Source: Bacteroidales bacterium
Lineage (GTDB): Bacteria; Bacteroidota; Bacteroidia; Bacteroidales; UBA932
DNA: 11,432 nt
NCBI GenBank assembly: GCA_017551405.1
Contig: JAFZLP010000147.1
Span: forward strand, 1 to 11,432
Reading direction: 5' to 3'
Notes under the pieces: model-generated
Seen by the model: the letters and a program-made list of their open reading frames with translations, nothing else
The model's database searches: none
What the model was told of the DNA's origin: nothing
Shown here: piece after piece, positions 4,725-11,432 of the stretch
Numbering within the stretch: the first letter of the stretch is position 1
Layout: each line of letters begins with the position of its first letter
Position numbers and translations under genes: made by a program

Positions 4725-7451
4725 ATGAAGAAATTACTCTATATACTTATACTTCTGGTCCTTGGCAATACTGCCTGGGCGCAGGTGACCATCAGCACGG
4801 CAGACGAATGGAATACCTTTGCCTCGAACGTCAACAATGGCACCAACCTGTACAGCGGCCAGACCATTGTGCTCACTGCCGACATCACCATCACTACGGG
4901 TGCCGGCTCAAGCAGCACCAATAGTTTCAGGGGAACCTTCGAAGGCGGCGGCCATACGCTGACGCTGAACCTTACGCACAGCAGTGGCGGCGATGCCTTC
5001 ATCGCTCCGTTCAGATACATCAACGGCGCCACCATCAAGCACCTGCACACCGCAGGCACCATCACCACCAATGGCAAGATGGCGGGCGGCATCGTAGGCG
5101 ACTCCTATGGCACGTCCACCATTCAGAGTTGCCGCAGCAGCGTGACCATCAGTTCCTCCATCAATGGCGACGGTACGCACGGCGGCTTGGTGGGCAGGGT
5201 GAACGACGGTACGCTCACCATCACCGACTGCCTTTTCGACGGCAGCATCACGGGAGCCAGCACCAACAGTTGTGGCGGCTTCGTAGGTTGGAAAGAGGCC
5301 TCGCTGGTGCTGAACCGCTGCCTGCAGGCGGGCGACCTCTCGGGCATCGGCAGTGATGGAGGCTCCACATTCTGCCGTTACAATAGCGGCTCCGTCGATT
5401 TCACTACCTGCTATTACAGGACGGCTTACGGCACCGCGCAGGGCACGCAGACCGCCGCCACTGGCAGCGACCTCCAGGCTCTGCTCGGCTCCGCTTGGGA
5501 AATCAGCGGCAACGATGTTCTCCCCATCATGGATGCCAAGAACCTCGCCATTGCCACCATCAGCGGGCTCAGCCGTTATTATCTGTACACCGGCTCGGTC
5601 ATCAGCATTGCATACGATGTAACCGATGCCAACGGCTCGCCACTGACCAAAGGCACACACTACACCGAAACCATCAGCCCAAGTGCCACCGTGCAGGCGG
5701 AGGGGGACTACACGTTGACCATCACCGGCACCGACCCTTACTACGGCACTCGGGAGTATCATTTCTCTGTGTTAGACGGTATCCCGTATGTCGATGCCGC
5801 TGGCGTGGAGCACACCGTGCAGGCCGTCCCACTCGACAACACCATGACCACGCTGTCGGAAGGCACCTATGTGGTAAACAGCGACGTGGCCTATACGGGC
5901 ACCGTGACACTCAGCGGCGACGTGACGCTGATTCTCGGCGACGGCTGCACCATGAGCTTCGGAAAGGAGGGCGAACTGCTGAATGCTACAATCATAGAAT
6001 GCAATAACCATAATCTCACCATCTACGGTCAGAGCGGAGGTACCGGCTGGCTGAAAGCATACAGTGCTCAGGACAATGGCATTAAAAATGTTTACTACAC
6101 CCAGTATAGCGGCAATGTATTGATCTTTGACGGCAATGGTGCCTGCATCTATGCCAGAGAGTTCACTATCCTCGGCGGTACACTCGACGTAGAGAGCGGA
6201 GGAGGTGCCGACGGTGAAATTGTGACCACGGGAGATATCAACATTCGTGGCGGAAAATTGTGGGCGCGGTTTAAGGGCCTCTATGGCATGCAGGGCATCA
6301 CACTCGGCTTTACCAATCTCACCGACCTCATCTATGCCTACAATTACAATCCCAATGGTTTCACATTCAAGATTACCGACGGCCAGACGCTTGTCAATGA
6401 ATATGGAATTCCCTACAGCGGAACGCTCCAGCAGCACGGTCCCAGATACGTCGAAGGAAATACGCTGAGGCCCGTCACAGGCGTAACGCTGACGAAGGAC
6501 AACCCCTACAGCTACGAAGTCTCCGCCACGTTCGACGGCACATCGACGACGACCGTGAGCATCCCCGTGGATGTCAAGGTGAAGAGCGTAACCTACAACC
6601 GCACGTTCACTGCCGACGAGCCTGCCACCGTCATGCTGCCGTTCGACTATACCTGCAACGGCTTGGAGGGCGGCACGTTCTATGAGTTCGCAGGGGTAAG
6701 CGGCTCGTCACCAGTAATGGAGGACGGCAACAAGGTGACCTCGCTGACGGCCAACACACCGTATATTTTCCTGCCGACCGCCGCGGCGATGACATTCCCG
6801 AACATCGAGAACATGTCGGGCGGAAAGGTGACGCTGAAACCCACGGCTGGAGAAGACCACGATGTGACTTCTAGTGTCTGGAAACTGGTGGGTTCGTATA
6901 CCGCCAGGACGTGGGCGGCGAACGAGGTTGAAAATATATTTCTCCTGGATGAGGGTATATTGGTGCCAATGGAAGCTGGAATGGTGACAAAACCGACTGA
7001 CTGTTATTTACAGTGGACCGGTAGCGGCTATAGTGATCTGGATGTTACCCTGGTGCAGGGCGCCAAGGACGGTGTCACGGCCTGGTGGGGCACGTTCTAC
7101 AACGGTACTGTCAACTATACGCTGAGCGAGGGCGCAGCGGCCTACACGATGGGCACCGACTACAAGCTCTACCGCCTGGGCACGGACGGACGGGCCATTC
7201 CTGCCGGCACGGCTGTGATCATCATCGCCAGCAAAGCTGACATCACGCTCACCCCCGTCGGCACTGTCTCGGCCACCGATCACGCCTACGACGGCAACCA
7301 GTTGCACGGCTCCGACAGCGCTGTGGACACCGCAGGCCTAAGCGGCACGCCCCACGTGCTGAGCATAAGCGGCGGCGCCGTCGGCTTCCGCCCCTTCACC
7401 GGCGCCTCCATCCCCGCCGGCAAGGCGTACTACGTGGTAGTAACTCCGTAA
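4725..7451 (+). CDS. Large secreted GLUG-repeat, beta-rich putative adhesin
   Basis: This 908-residue protein has a Sec signal peptide (MKKLLYILILLVLGNTAWAQ, cleavage probably after Ala19). The ATG at 4725 is preferred; a GTG at 4716 would add three residues. Residues 21-270 hold FRGTFEGGGHTLTL (68-81) and three GLUG-type units with cores GGIVGD (121), GGLVGR (153) and GGFVGW (184), a beta-rich repeat known from bacterial adhesins. Residues 385-545 look like a right-handed beta-solenoid with many Gly/Asp turns. Residues 622-908 resemble the stalk-like modules of Bacteroidales surface proteins (ATVMLPF at 634, IPAGTAVII at 825, IPAGKAYYV at 896). The protein stops right after the last of these, with no type IX sorting domain, lipobox or other anchor. 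It is probably exported with the fimbrillin-like protein as adhesin or tip. Target unknown. Confidence 0.88.
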   Translation: MKKLLYILILLVLGNTAWAQVTISTADEWNTFASNVNNGTNLYSGQTIVLTADITITTGAGSSSTNSFRGTFEGGGHTLTLNLTHSSGGDAFIAPFRYINGATIKHLHTAGTITTNGKMAGGIVGDSYGTSTIQSCRSSVTISSSINGDGTHGGLVGRVNDGTLTITDCLFDGSITGASTNSCGGFVGWKEASLVLNRCLQAGDLSGIGSDGGSTFCRYNSGSVDFTTCYYRTAYGTAQGTQTAATGSDLQALLGSAWEISGNDVLPIMDAKNLAIATISGLSRYYLYTGSVISIAYDVTDANGSPLTKGTHYTETISPSATVQAEGDYTLTITGTDPYYGTREYHFSVLDGIPYVDAAGVEHTVQAVPLDNTMTTLSEGTYVVNSDVAYTGTVTLSGDVTLILGDGCTMSFGKEGELLNATIIECNNHNLTIYGQSGGTGWLKAYSAQDNGIKNVYYTQYSGNVLIFDGNGACIYAREFTILGGTLDVESGGGADGEIVTTGDINIRGGKLWARFKGLYGMQGITLGFTNLTDLIYAYNYNPNGFTFKITDGQTLVNEYGIPYSGTLQQHGPRYVEGNTLRPVTGVTLTKDNPYSYEVSATFDGTSTTTVSIPVDVKVKSVTYNRTFTADEPATVMLPFDYTCNGLEGGTFYEFAGVSGSSPVMEDGNKVTSLTANTPYIFLPTAAAMTFPNIENMSGGKVTLKPTAGEDHDVTSSVWKLVGSYTARTWAANEVENIFLLDEGILVPMEAGMVTKPTDCYLQWTGSGYSDLDVTLVQGAKDGVTAWWGTFYNGTVNYTLSEGAAAYTMGTDYKLYRLGTDGRAIPAGTAVIIIASKADITLTPVGTVSATDHAYDGNQLHGSDSAVDTAGLSGTPHVLSISGGAVGFRPFTGASIPAGKAYYVVVTP

Positions 7452-7460
7452 TCCCTTGAA

Positions 7461-7871
7461 ATGGCAAAGATTCCGGACATAGAAAAAGAGAAATACCGCA
7501 GGCACTTCAGCGACAGCGGTTTCTGGGACAAGCTCAGGACCGTTGCGGTGAAGGCCGGCGCGTCGCTGGTTTACCCGGCGCTCCTGCTCTACTACGTGAT
7601 GGAAAGTGACAAAGTGTCACTGAAATACAAGCTCTACATAATGGGGGCGCTGGGATACCTGATCCTTCCGACCGACCTCATTCCGGATTTCATCCCGTTC
7701 TTCGGCTACGCCGACGATGCGGCCGCCCTCGTCACGGCCTGCAAACTGGTGGCCGATTCCGTCACGCCGGAGATCAAGGCAAAAGCAAAGGCCAAAGCAC
7801 TGAAGTGGTTTGGCCTTGCAGATGTGTCCCGGGCAGAGGAGAAGCTGACCAGGGAAATCGACGAGCAGTAA
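7461..7871 (+). CDS. YkvA family (DUF1232) small membrane protein
   Basis: This 136-residue protein carries the DUF1232 signature GYLILPTDLIPDFIPFFGYADD (residues 65-86, shown in part: LPTDLIPDFIPFFGYADD), preceded by a hydrophobic segment (about 34-48) and followed by a second hydrophobic helix (about 87-100). A Lys/Ala-rich helix (107-115) and a charged tail finish it. YkvA proteins are widespread, probably membrane-associated, and have no settled function. The ATG at 7461 is 9 bases after the adhesin stop, so read-through transcription is likely, but its codon use resembles the housekeeping genes and a functional link to the adhesin is doubtful. It converges with the next gene with one base between stop codons. 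Confidence 0.92.
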   Translation: MAKIPDIEKEKYRRHFSDSGFWDKLRTVAVKAGASLVYPALLLYYVMESDKVSLKYKLYIMGALGYLILPTDLIPDFIPFFGYADDAAALVTACKLVADSVTPEIKAKAKAKALKWFGLADVSRAEEKLTREIDEQ

Positions 7872-7872
7872 C

Positions 7873-8976
7873 CTACTCTACATATTCTACCGGTGAGCTG
7901 GTGCCGGCGGCTGCCGACTTGGCGTTGTCCACGTGGTAGCCGGCGTAGTCGTGGTAGTACGCGCCGTCGACCGACTTGGCCGGGGAAATGGAGGCGTTGG
8001 GCCTCTGAACGTACGCCAGGATGCGGAGATTATCCTTGTTCAGGACTGCCGCGGGGATGTCGATGGTGTAGGAGCGGGTCTTCTTGATGGCCGGGTTGCC
8101 TATCTCTATGCTTTCGCCGGCTATGTCGGTAAACGAGGCCCTCGCTACGCTGTTATGCTCGTAGTTCGAGCCTCCGCTGGCCTGGTAGGCGATTATCTTG
8201 TCTTCCAGCAGCAGGACGGTGAGCATGAAGTTGTCCTTGACCTTGGAGCAGACCGTAACGTCCGCGGTAATCTTGCCGCCTTCGATTTTCGAGGAAATCT
8301 TTATGCCGGTGGCCGACGGAACGTAGCCCGCCTCAGTGACCAGCCCCGAGAAGACGGATGCGGTGACATCGGTGGACTGGTAATTCGGAACTTCCGCCCT
8401 GCAGTCTACGATACCGGTGGGGAAGCCCTGCACGGAGAATGCGTTCTCGAGCTTGTTCACATTGGGTGTGGGGATATCTGACGAGCCGTCGTGCAGCGCC
8501 ACATATTCGATCTTGCCGGGATTGGCGGCCATGGCCTTTTCTGCCGCTTCGTTCATCATGGGGCAGTAGCCGCACCAGGTGGCGGTGAAGCGCATGATCA
8601 GGGAGCGGTGTGCGAAGACCTTGTCGAGCCAGTCGGCGGTGTCGCTGACGCCTGCCTGGGTGACATGCACCTCGGCGCTCACGCCGTCGGTAGTGGTGTA
8701 GCGTATGATGCCCTCGCGCGGCTCGGAGGAGTCGGTTTCGCCCACCCTGTAGAGGTAGGTGGAGCTGTCCCCGCTGACGTTCCATTTCTTCTGCTCTATC
8801 CACGACGACTTCTCGGACACGTCGAATTTCGCATCGCTCTTCACCGTGACTTCGAATTCTCCGCCCTCGGCTATGATGTCGACGCTGGAGGGGGTGGCCT
8901 CGATAGTGCTGGCAACCGGCTTTTCGACGCACGCAGCCGCCATAATGGCTGCAAGTATCAGGTAAAACTTTTTCAT
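7873..8976 (-). CDS. Lipoprotein with BACON-like, thioredoxin-like and Omp28-like regions
   Basis: This 367-residue protein starts with a lipoprotein signal peptide (MKKFYLILAAIMAAA, then Cys16). Residues about 25-109 form a BACON-like beta-sandwich (IEATPSSVDIIAEGGEFEV, then SSWIEQ, and VHVTQAG at the end). Residues 116-205 are thioredoxin-like with an ATWCGYCPM active site (Cys135, Cys138) and a probable cis-proline at 186 (QGFPTG). Residues 220-355 form a beta-rich C-terminal region as in Omp28-related proteins. It should sit in the periplasm or on the outer membrane and act in thiol-disulfide exchange or binding; BACON domains are thought to bind carbohydrate or mucin. Reducing or oxidising activity cannot be told from sequence. 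It is the last gene of a four-gene operon, 10 bases after the DUF6029 gene. Confidence 0.9.
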   Translation of the reverse strand: MKKFYLILAAIMAAACVEKPVASTIEATPSSVDIIAEGGEFEVTVKSDAKFDVSEKSSWIEQKKWNVSGDSSTYLYRVGETDSSEPREGIIRYTTTDGVSAEVHVTQAGVSDTADWLDKVFAHRSLIMRFTATWCGYCPMMNEAAEKAMAANPGKIEYVALHDGSSDIPTPNVNKLENAFSVQGFPTGIVDCRAEVPNYQSTDVTASVFSGLVTEAGYVPSATGIKISSKIEGGKITADVTVCSKVKDNFMLTVLLLEDKIIAYQASGGSNYEHNSVARASFTDIAGESIEIGNPAIKKTRSYTIDIPAAVLNKDNLRILAYVQRPNASISPAKSVDGAYYHDYAGYHVDNAKSAAAGTSSPVEYVE

Positions 8977-8986
8977 ATTCAGACAG

Positions 8987-10537
8987 TTAAAAAGATATAT
9001 TCATATTCAGGCCGCCTCCCGTGTAGGCCGGGACCATGCGGCATACGCCTCCGGAACAGAGGAATCCGGCTTTGTAGCGGCCCCACGACAGGCTCACCAT
9101 GAACGGGGCCCGGGTAAAGCTGACGCCGGTGTTGTAGTAGTTGTTCTTGGTGCCGCCCACATTGCACATGTCGGCGAAATAGACGCTCCAGCTGGGCGCG
9201 AAGTTCAGTTCCAGAAGCGCCGCAGCCCAGTCTCCGTTCTCGCGCGGGAGCACCGAAAAGTACTCTTTGGTAATGAGATACTGCAGCTCGGCGCGCATCG
9301 AGAAGGCGTCCGTGAATTTGTACAGAATGTCGGATACCACTATGTGGGCGCGGTTGCGGGTGTCGTCGAGGCCGTAGCTGGGGCTGAACTCCTGCAGGCT
9401 GTAGACCAGGTTGAGCCTGAGCTGCTTGCTGAAGGACTTTTCGACATCGGCGCTGAAGTCGCGCATGAGCATCCCGGCCGGCCTGTAAGAGTGCGGGCCG
9501 TCGATACTGTAGTAGGTGGAATAGTTCATGTGCACCCTCGTGCCGCGTTTGCCGCCGAGCGGAGTGCCCCTGCGGAAGCGGTAGAAGACGTCGATCTGCC
9601 CGCCGGTTTCACCGCTGACCAGGCCGTCGCCGGGCATGGCGTGATAGGGGTGCATCCCCGCGAGCATATAGGTGTGCTGGGTGCAGAGGGCCGGGATGTA
9701 GTTGAGCAGGTTGACCAGCGAGCTCTTTCCGGGAATTATCTCGGCATTCATCCAGTCGAGGCGCCTCAGGTTGACGTTCACGCCGAGGTTGCCGCCGTTG
9801 TAGCCCAGTTCGGCCAGCTGCGCGTTGCCGCCGTGTTCGTTGCCGGTGCCCACGTATTCAAGTCTGGCAAAGAAGCCCGACCAGTCGAAGTTGGCCCTCG
9901 CTGAATAGCCGGATTGGCTTGTCCCAGCCTCTTTGTAGAGAGTGTTCAGGTAGGACGCCTCCAGCGATACGGAAAGGGGCGATTCCGGGAAAAAAGCGGT
10001 GGGGGAGAAGGCCACGTCGCCGCCGCGCACCCAGGTGCCGCTGTCAAAGCTGATACCGTAGCGGGGAGTGCCCCACAGGGCCTTCACGGCAAGGATGCTT
10101 CCAAGATTGTATGTTGCCCGTGCGCCGAGCACGGCGTTGTTGATTCCTATGTTCCTGTCTTCCCAGGAGCGGAAAAGCAGGCCGCTGCCGAACTGCTCGT
10201 AGAGGGTGCCTGCGGTAAGCGACCAGTTCCTGTCGGTCCAGGCGGCATAGGCGTTCGAGAGCGAGACTCCCTTGAGCTCGGCGGGATATCCTATGATGGC
10301 GGGGAAATAGCCTTCGCCCTGGACTCCGGCGGAGAAACGCCCCTTGAAGAAATCCACCTTCAGATAGTCGTTGCTTGCGAACCACTTGCCCTCGTCGACC
10401 GTTCCGGTGACGGGGTCGTTCACATAGGCGTTACTGCGGCTTTCCAGCGCGGCCTTCACCACGGCGGTGCTGTCATTTGCGCGCAGACTGCATGTGATGC
10501 CCGCCAATACGCTGATTATAAGGAGGATGCGTTTCAC
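8987..10537 (-). CDS. DUF6029 family outer-membrane beta-barrel protein
   Basis: This 516-residue protein has a signal peptide (MKRILLIISVLAGITCSLRA, cleavage near Ala20). Alternating amphipathic strands run through to a terminal aromatic residue (GGGLNMNISF), as in outer-membrane barrels. Segments typical of the DUF6029 family, as I recall it: YEQFGSGLLFRSWEDRNIG (113-131), the central IPALCTQHTY (281-290), GETGGQIDVFY (309-319) and the closing CSGGVCRMVPAYTGGG (494-509). The mature protein has four cysteines (285, 458, 494, 499). The family has no established function. The start is GTG at 10537, overlapping the stop of the upstream TlpA-like gene as GTGA, which indicates translational coupling. 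It is flanked on both sides by CxxC proteins. Confidence 0.9.
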   Translation of the reverse strand: MKRILLIISVLAGITCSLRANDSTAVVKAALESRSNAYVNDPVTGTVDEGKWFASNDYLKVDFFKGRFSAGVQGEGYFPAIIGYPAELKGVSLSNAYAAWTDRNWSLTAGTLYEQFGSGLLFRSWEDRNIGINNAVLGARATYNLGSILAVKALWGTPRYGISFDSGTWVRGGDVAFSPTAFFPESPLSVSLEASYLNTLYKEAGTSQSGYSARANFDWSGFFARLEYVGTGNEHGGNAQLAELGYNGGNLGVNVNLRRLDWMNAEIIPGKSSLVNLLNYIPALCTQHTYMLAGMHPYHAMPGDGLVSGETGGQIDVFYRFRRGTPLGGKRGTRVHMNYSTYYSIDGPHSYRPAGMLMRDFSADVEKSFSKQLRLNLVYSLQEFSPSYGLDDTRNRAHIVVSDILYKFTDAFSMRAELQYLITKEYFSVLPRENGDWAAALLELNFAPSWSVYFADMCNVGGTKNNYYNTGVSFTRAPFMVSLSWGRYKAGFLCSGGVCRMVPAYTGGGLNMNISF

Positions 10538-11022
10538 TTGAGCTTGAGTATCTCTTTCAGCAGTTCAGATTCGGAACCGGGAGTGTAGCCGGTGTGCGAA
10601 TACACCAGCTTGCCCTTCCTGTCGAAGATGAAGGTCTGGGGCGTAAGGGTCACGTTCATCGCCCTGGCGAAGTCCTGGTTGAGGTCGTAGAGCAGGACGT
10701 AGTCGTCGGTCCAGCCCTTTCCCTGCGCCATTGAGCGGGCTTTCGCGATGGAGCGGCTGTCGTCGGTAGCTATGGCCACAACCCTGAATTCCGCCTTTTC
10801 CTGCCAGTCGGGAAGCGCGTCGTAGATGGCGGAGAGCTCCTTGATGCAGGGGATGCAGTCGCTGCGCCAGAACGACACGATGACGGGTGTCTTGCCGTCC
10901 ACAATGGCTTTGACGCTTTCGACCTGCCGGCCTTTATGGTCTTCCAGCTTAACGCCGGGCACCTGCGCGAGGCAGCCGGCGGCGATGGTAAGGGCTAAGA
11001 TAACAAGCAATAAACGTTTCAT
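10534..11022 (-). CDS. TlpA-like thioredoxin-fold protein, exported
   Basis: This 162-residue protein begins with a signal sequence (MKRLLLVILALTIAAG). Cys17 follows AAG and could be a lipidation site; cleavage after Ala19 by signal peptidase I is the alternative. The thioredoxin fold is clear: PVIVSFWRSDCIPC with the CxxC pair at Cys56 and Cys59, VVAIATDD (81-88), and the cis-proline loop LTPQTFIFD (126-134). TlpA/ResA-like proteins in the envelope reduce or oxidise disulfides of partner proteins. The ATG overlaps the stop of the upstream WYL gene (ATGA), and its own stop overlaps the DUF6029 start (GTGA). It therefore sits in the middle of a tightly coupled operon, and its substrate could be the barrel or another exported protein. 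That link is inference. Confidence 0.93.
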   Translation of the reverse strand: MKRLLLVILALTIAAGCLAQVPGVKLEDHKGRQVESVKAIVDGKTPVIVSFWRSDCIPCIKELSAIYDALPDWQEKAEFRVVAIATDDSRSIAKARSMAQGKGWTDDYVLLYDLNQDFARAMNVTLTPQTFIFDRKGKLVYSHTGYTPGSESELLKEILKLK

Positions 11023-11432
11023 CGCTGCAAATATAATTCAATAAACTTATGTATGTACTCCTCGAGCTCGGGGGAGTCCACTACGCTTACGTGATCCGCA
11101 AGGCCGATTGCGAAGCGCCCGACTCCCTTGAGGCCCGACACGTCCGTCTCCAGCAGCCATTTATCCCCGGCAGGGGAGATGTCTCCCGCCGCAGTAGGGA
11201 ACTCCTCCAGCAGCAGGTCGCGGGCCAGGATGTCCATCAGCAGCTTCACGTGGATGTTGCGTTCCCCGCTCATGCGGAAGACGTCGATCTGCCCTGAGCG
11301 GTGTTCCTGCTGGTGCTGCCATTCCTCCTGCTGAAGCACCTCCACCTCGCCTATGCGGGCGATGCCGAACATCTTGCAGCGGCCGTCCTCGAGGTCGTAG
11401 CCCCACACGTGTATGTAGTTGGTAGTGAATGC
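11019..11432 (-). CDS. WYL-domain transcriptional regulator, C-terminal 137 residues (5' end outside window)
   Basis: The frame is open to the right edge, beginning within AFTTNYIHVWGYDLEDGR. This matches the WYL-domain pattern in which an aromatic strand leads into a GYDxExGxxxxFxIxRI segment (here GYDLEDGRCKMFGIARI). The rest fits the C-terminal extension (WCX): LLMDILARDLLLEEFP, then WLLETDVSGLKGVGRFAIGL and VSVVDSPELEEYI. WYL proteins are usually helix-turn-helix regulators that sense ligands or nucleic acid through this domain; the DNA-binding half lies outside the window. The stop overlaps the TlpA-like ATG by 4 bases, so the regulator and the envelope genes are made from one transcript. 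Confidence 0.88.
   Translation of the reverse strand, partial: AFTTNYIHVWGYDLEDGRCKMFGIARIGEVEVLQQEEWQHQQEHRSGQIDVFRMSGERNIHVKLLMDILARDLLLEEFPTAAGDISPAGDKWLLETDVSGLKGVGRFAIGLADHVSVVDSPELEEYIHKFIELYLQR

Noticed and set aside
4908..5762. 284-codon minus-strand frame inside the adhesin
   Set aside because: It is antisense to the GLUG region; the repetitive Gly/Thr coding explains the long open frame.
7863..7878. Imperfect hairpin across the convergent stops
   Set aside because: Only about five pairs with a mismatch and no T-run; it does not qualify as a terminator.
8491..9102. 203-codon plus-strand frame
   Set aside because: It is antisense to the thioredoxin/BACON lipoprotein and crosses the intergenic junction; no family resemblance.
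10519..10527. AAGGAGGAT on the plus strand, resembling a Shine-Dalgarno site
   Set aside because: No plausible plus-strand gene follows; it lies in the minus-strand signal-peptide codons of the DUF6029 protein.
9914..10588. 224-codon plus-strand frame
   Set aside because: It is antisense to the DUF6029 gene and crosses the GTGA junction.

Overview
This window looks like chromosomal DNA from a GC-rich member of the Bacteroidales, probably an uncultured or Rikenellaceae-like gut lineage. The evidence is the family content (DUF6029 outer-membrane protein, BACON plus Omp28-like lipoprotein, fimbrillin-like lipoprotein, GLUG-repeat adhesin) and -7 boxes of the Bacteroidetes type TAnnTTTG. The lineage below order level is inference. 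Gene packing is extreme: the largest gap is about 163 bases (3446-3608), and several neighbours overlap by 3-4 bases. I saw no tRNA, rRNA, insertion sequence, CRISPR array or convincing intrinsic terminator.

Left part (1-3445). A UvrD/PcrA-type helicase, cut by the left edge, runs into a short, cysteine-rich CutC with an ATGA overlap. Facing them on the minus strand are a six-helix membrane protein with an 11-residue-repeat tail and a small lipoprotein, in one operon from a promoter near 3250. Upstream of that promoter is a 50-residue hypothetical protein with its own promoter near 3478.

Middle part (3446-7871). A compact divergent promoter region with nested inverted repeats leads rightwards into a surface-structure operon. 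It encodes a 58-residue small protein, a fimbrillin-like lipoprotein that has an unusually perfect Shine-Dalgarno sequence, and a 908-residue secreted GLUG/beta-rich adhesin. A small YkvA-family (DUF1232) membrane protein follows 9 bases later. My best reading is a fimbria-like or adhesive surface system: the lipoprotein would be the pilin or anchor and the large protein the exposed adhesin. The adhesin shows no anchor or type IX sorting domain.

Right part (7873-11432). Four minus-strand genes form a tightly coupled operon. In order of transcription they are a WYL-domain regulator (cut by the right edge), a TlpA-like thioredoxin-fold protein, a DUF6029 outer-membrane beta-barrel, and a BACON plus thioredoxin/Omp28-like lipoprotein. 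Two CxxC proteins flank a barrel whose mature part carries four cysteines, which suggests an envelope thiol-disulfide module. That functional link is inference.

The points most worth a second look are the small-protein/fimbrillin/adhesin operon and the WYL-controlled redox/barrel operon.
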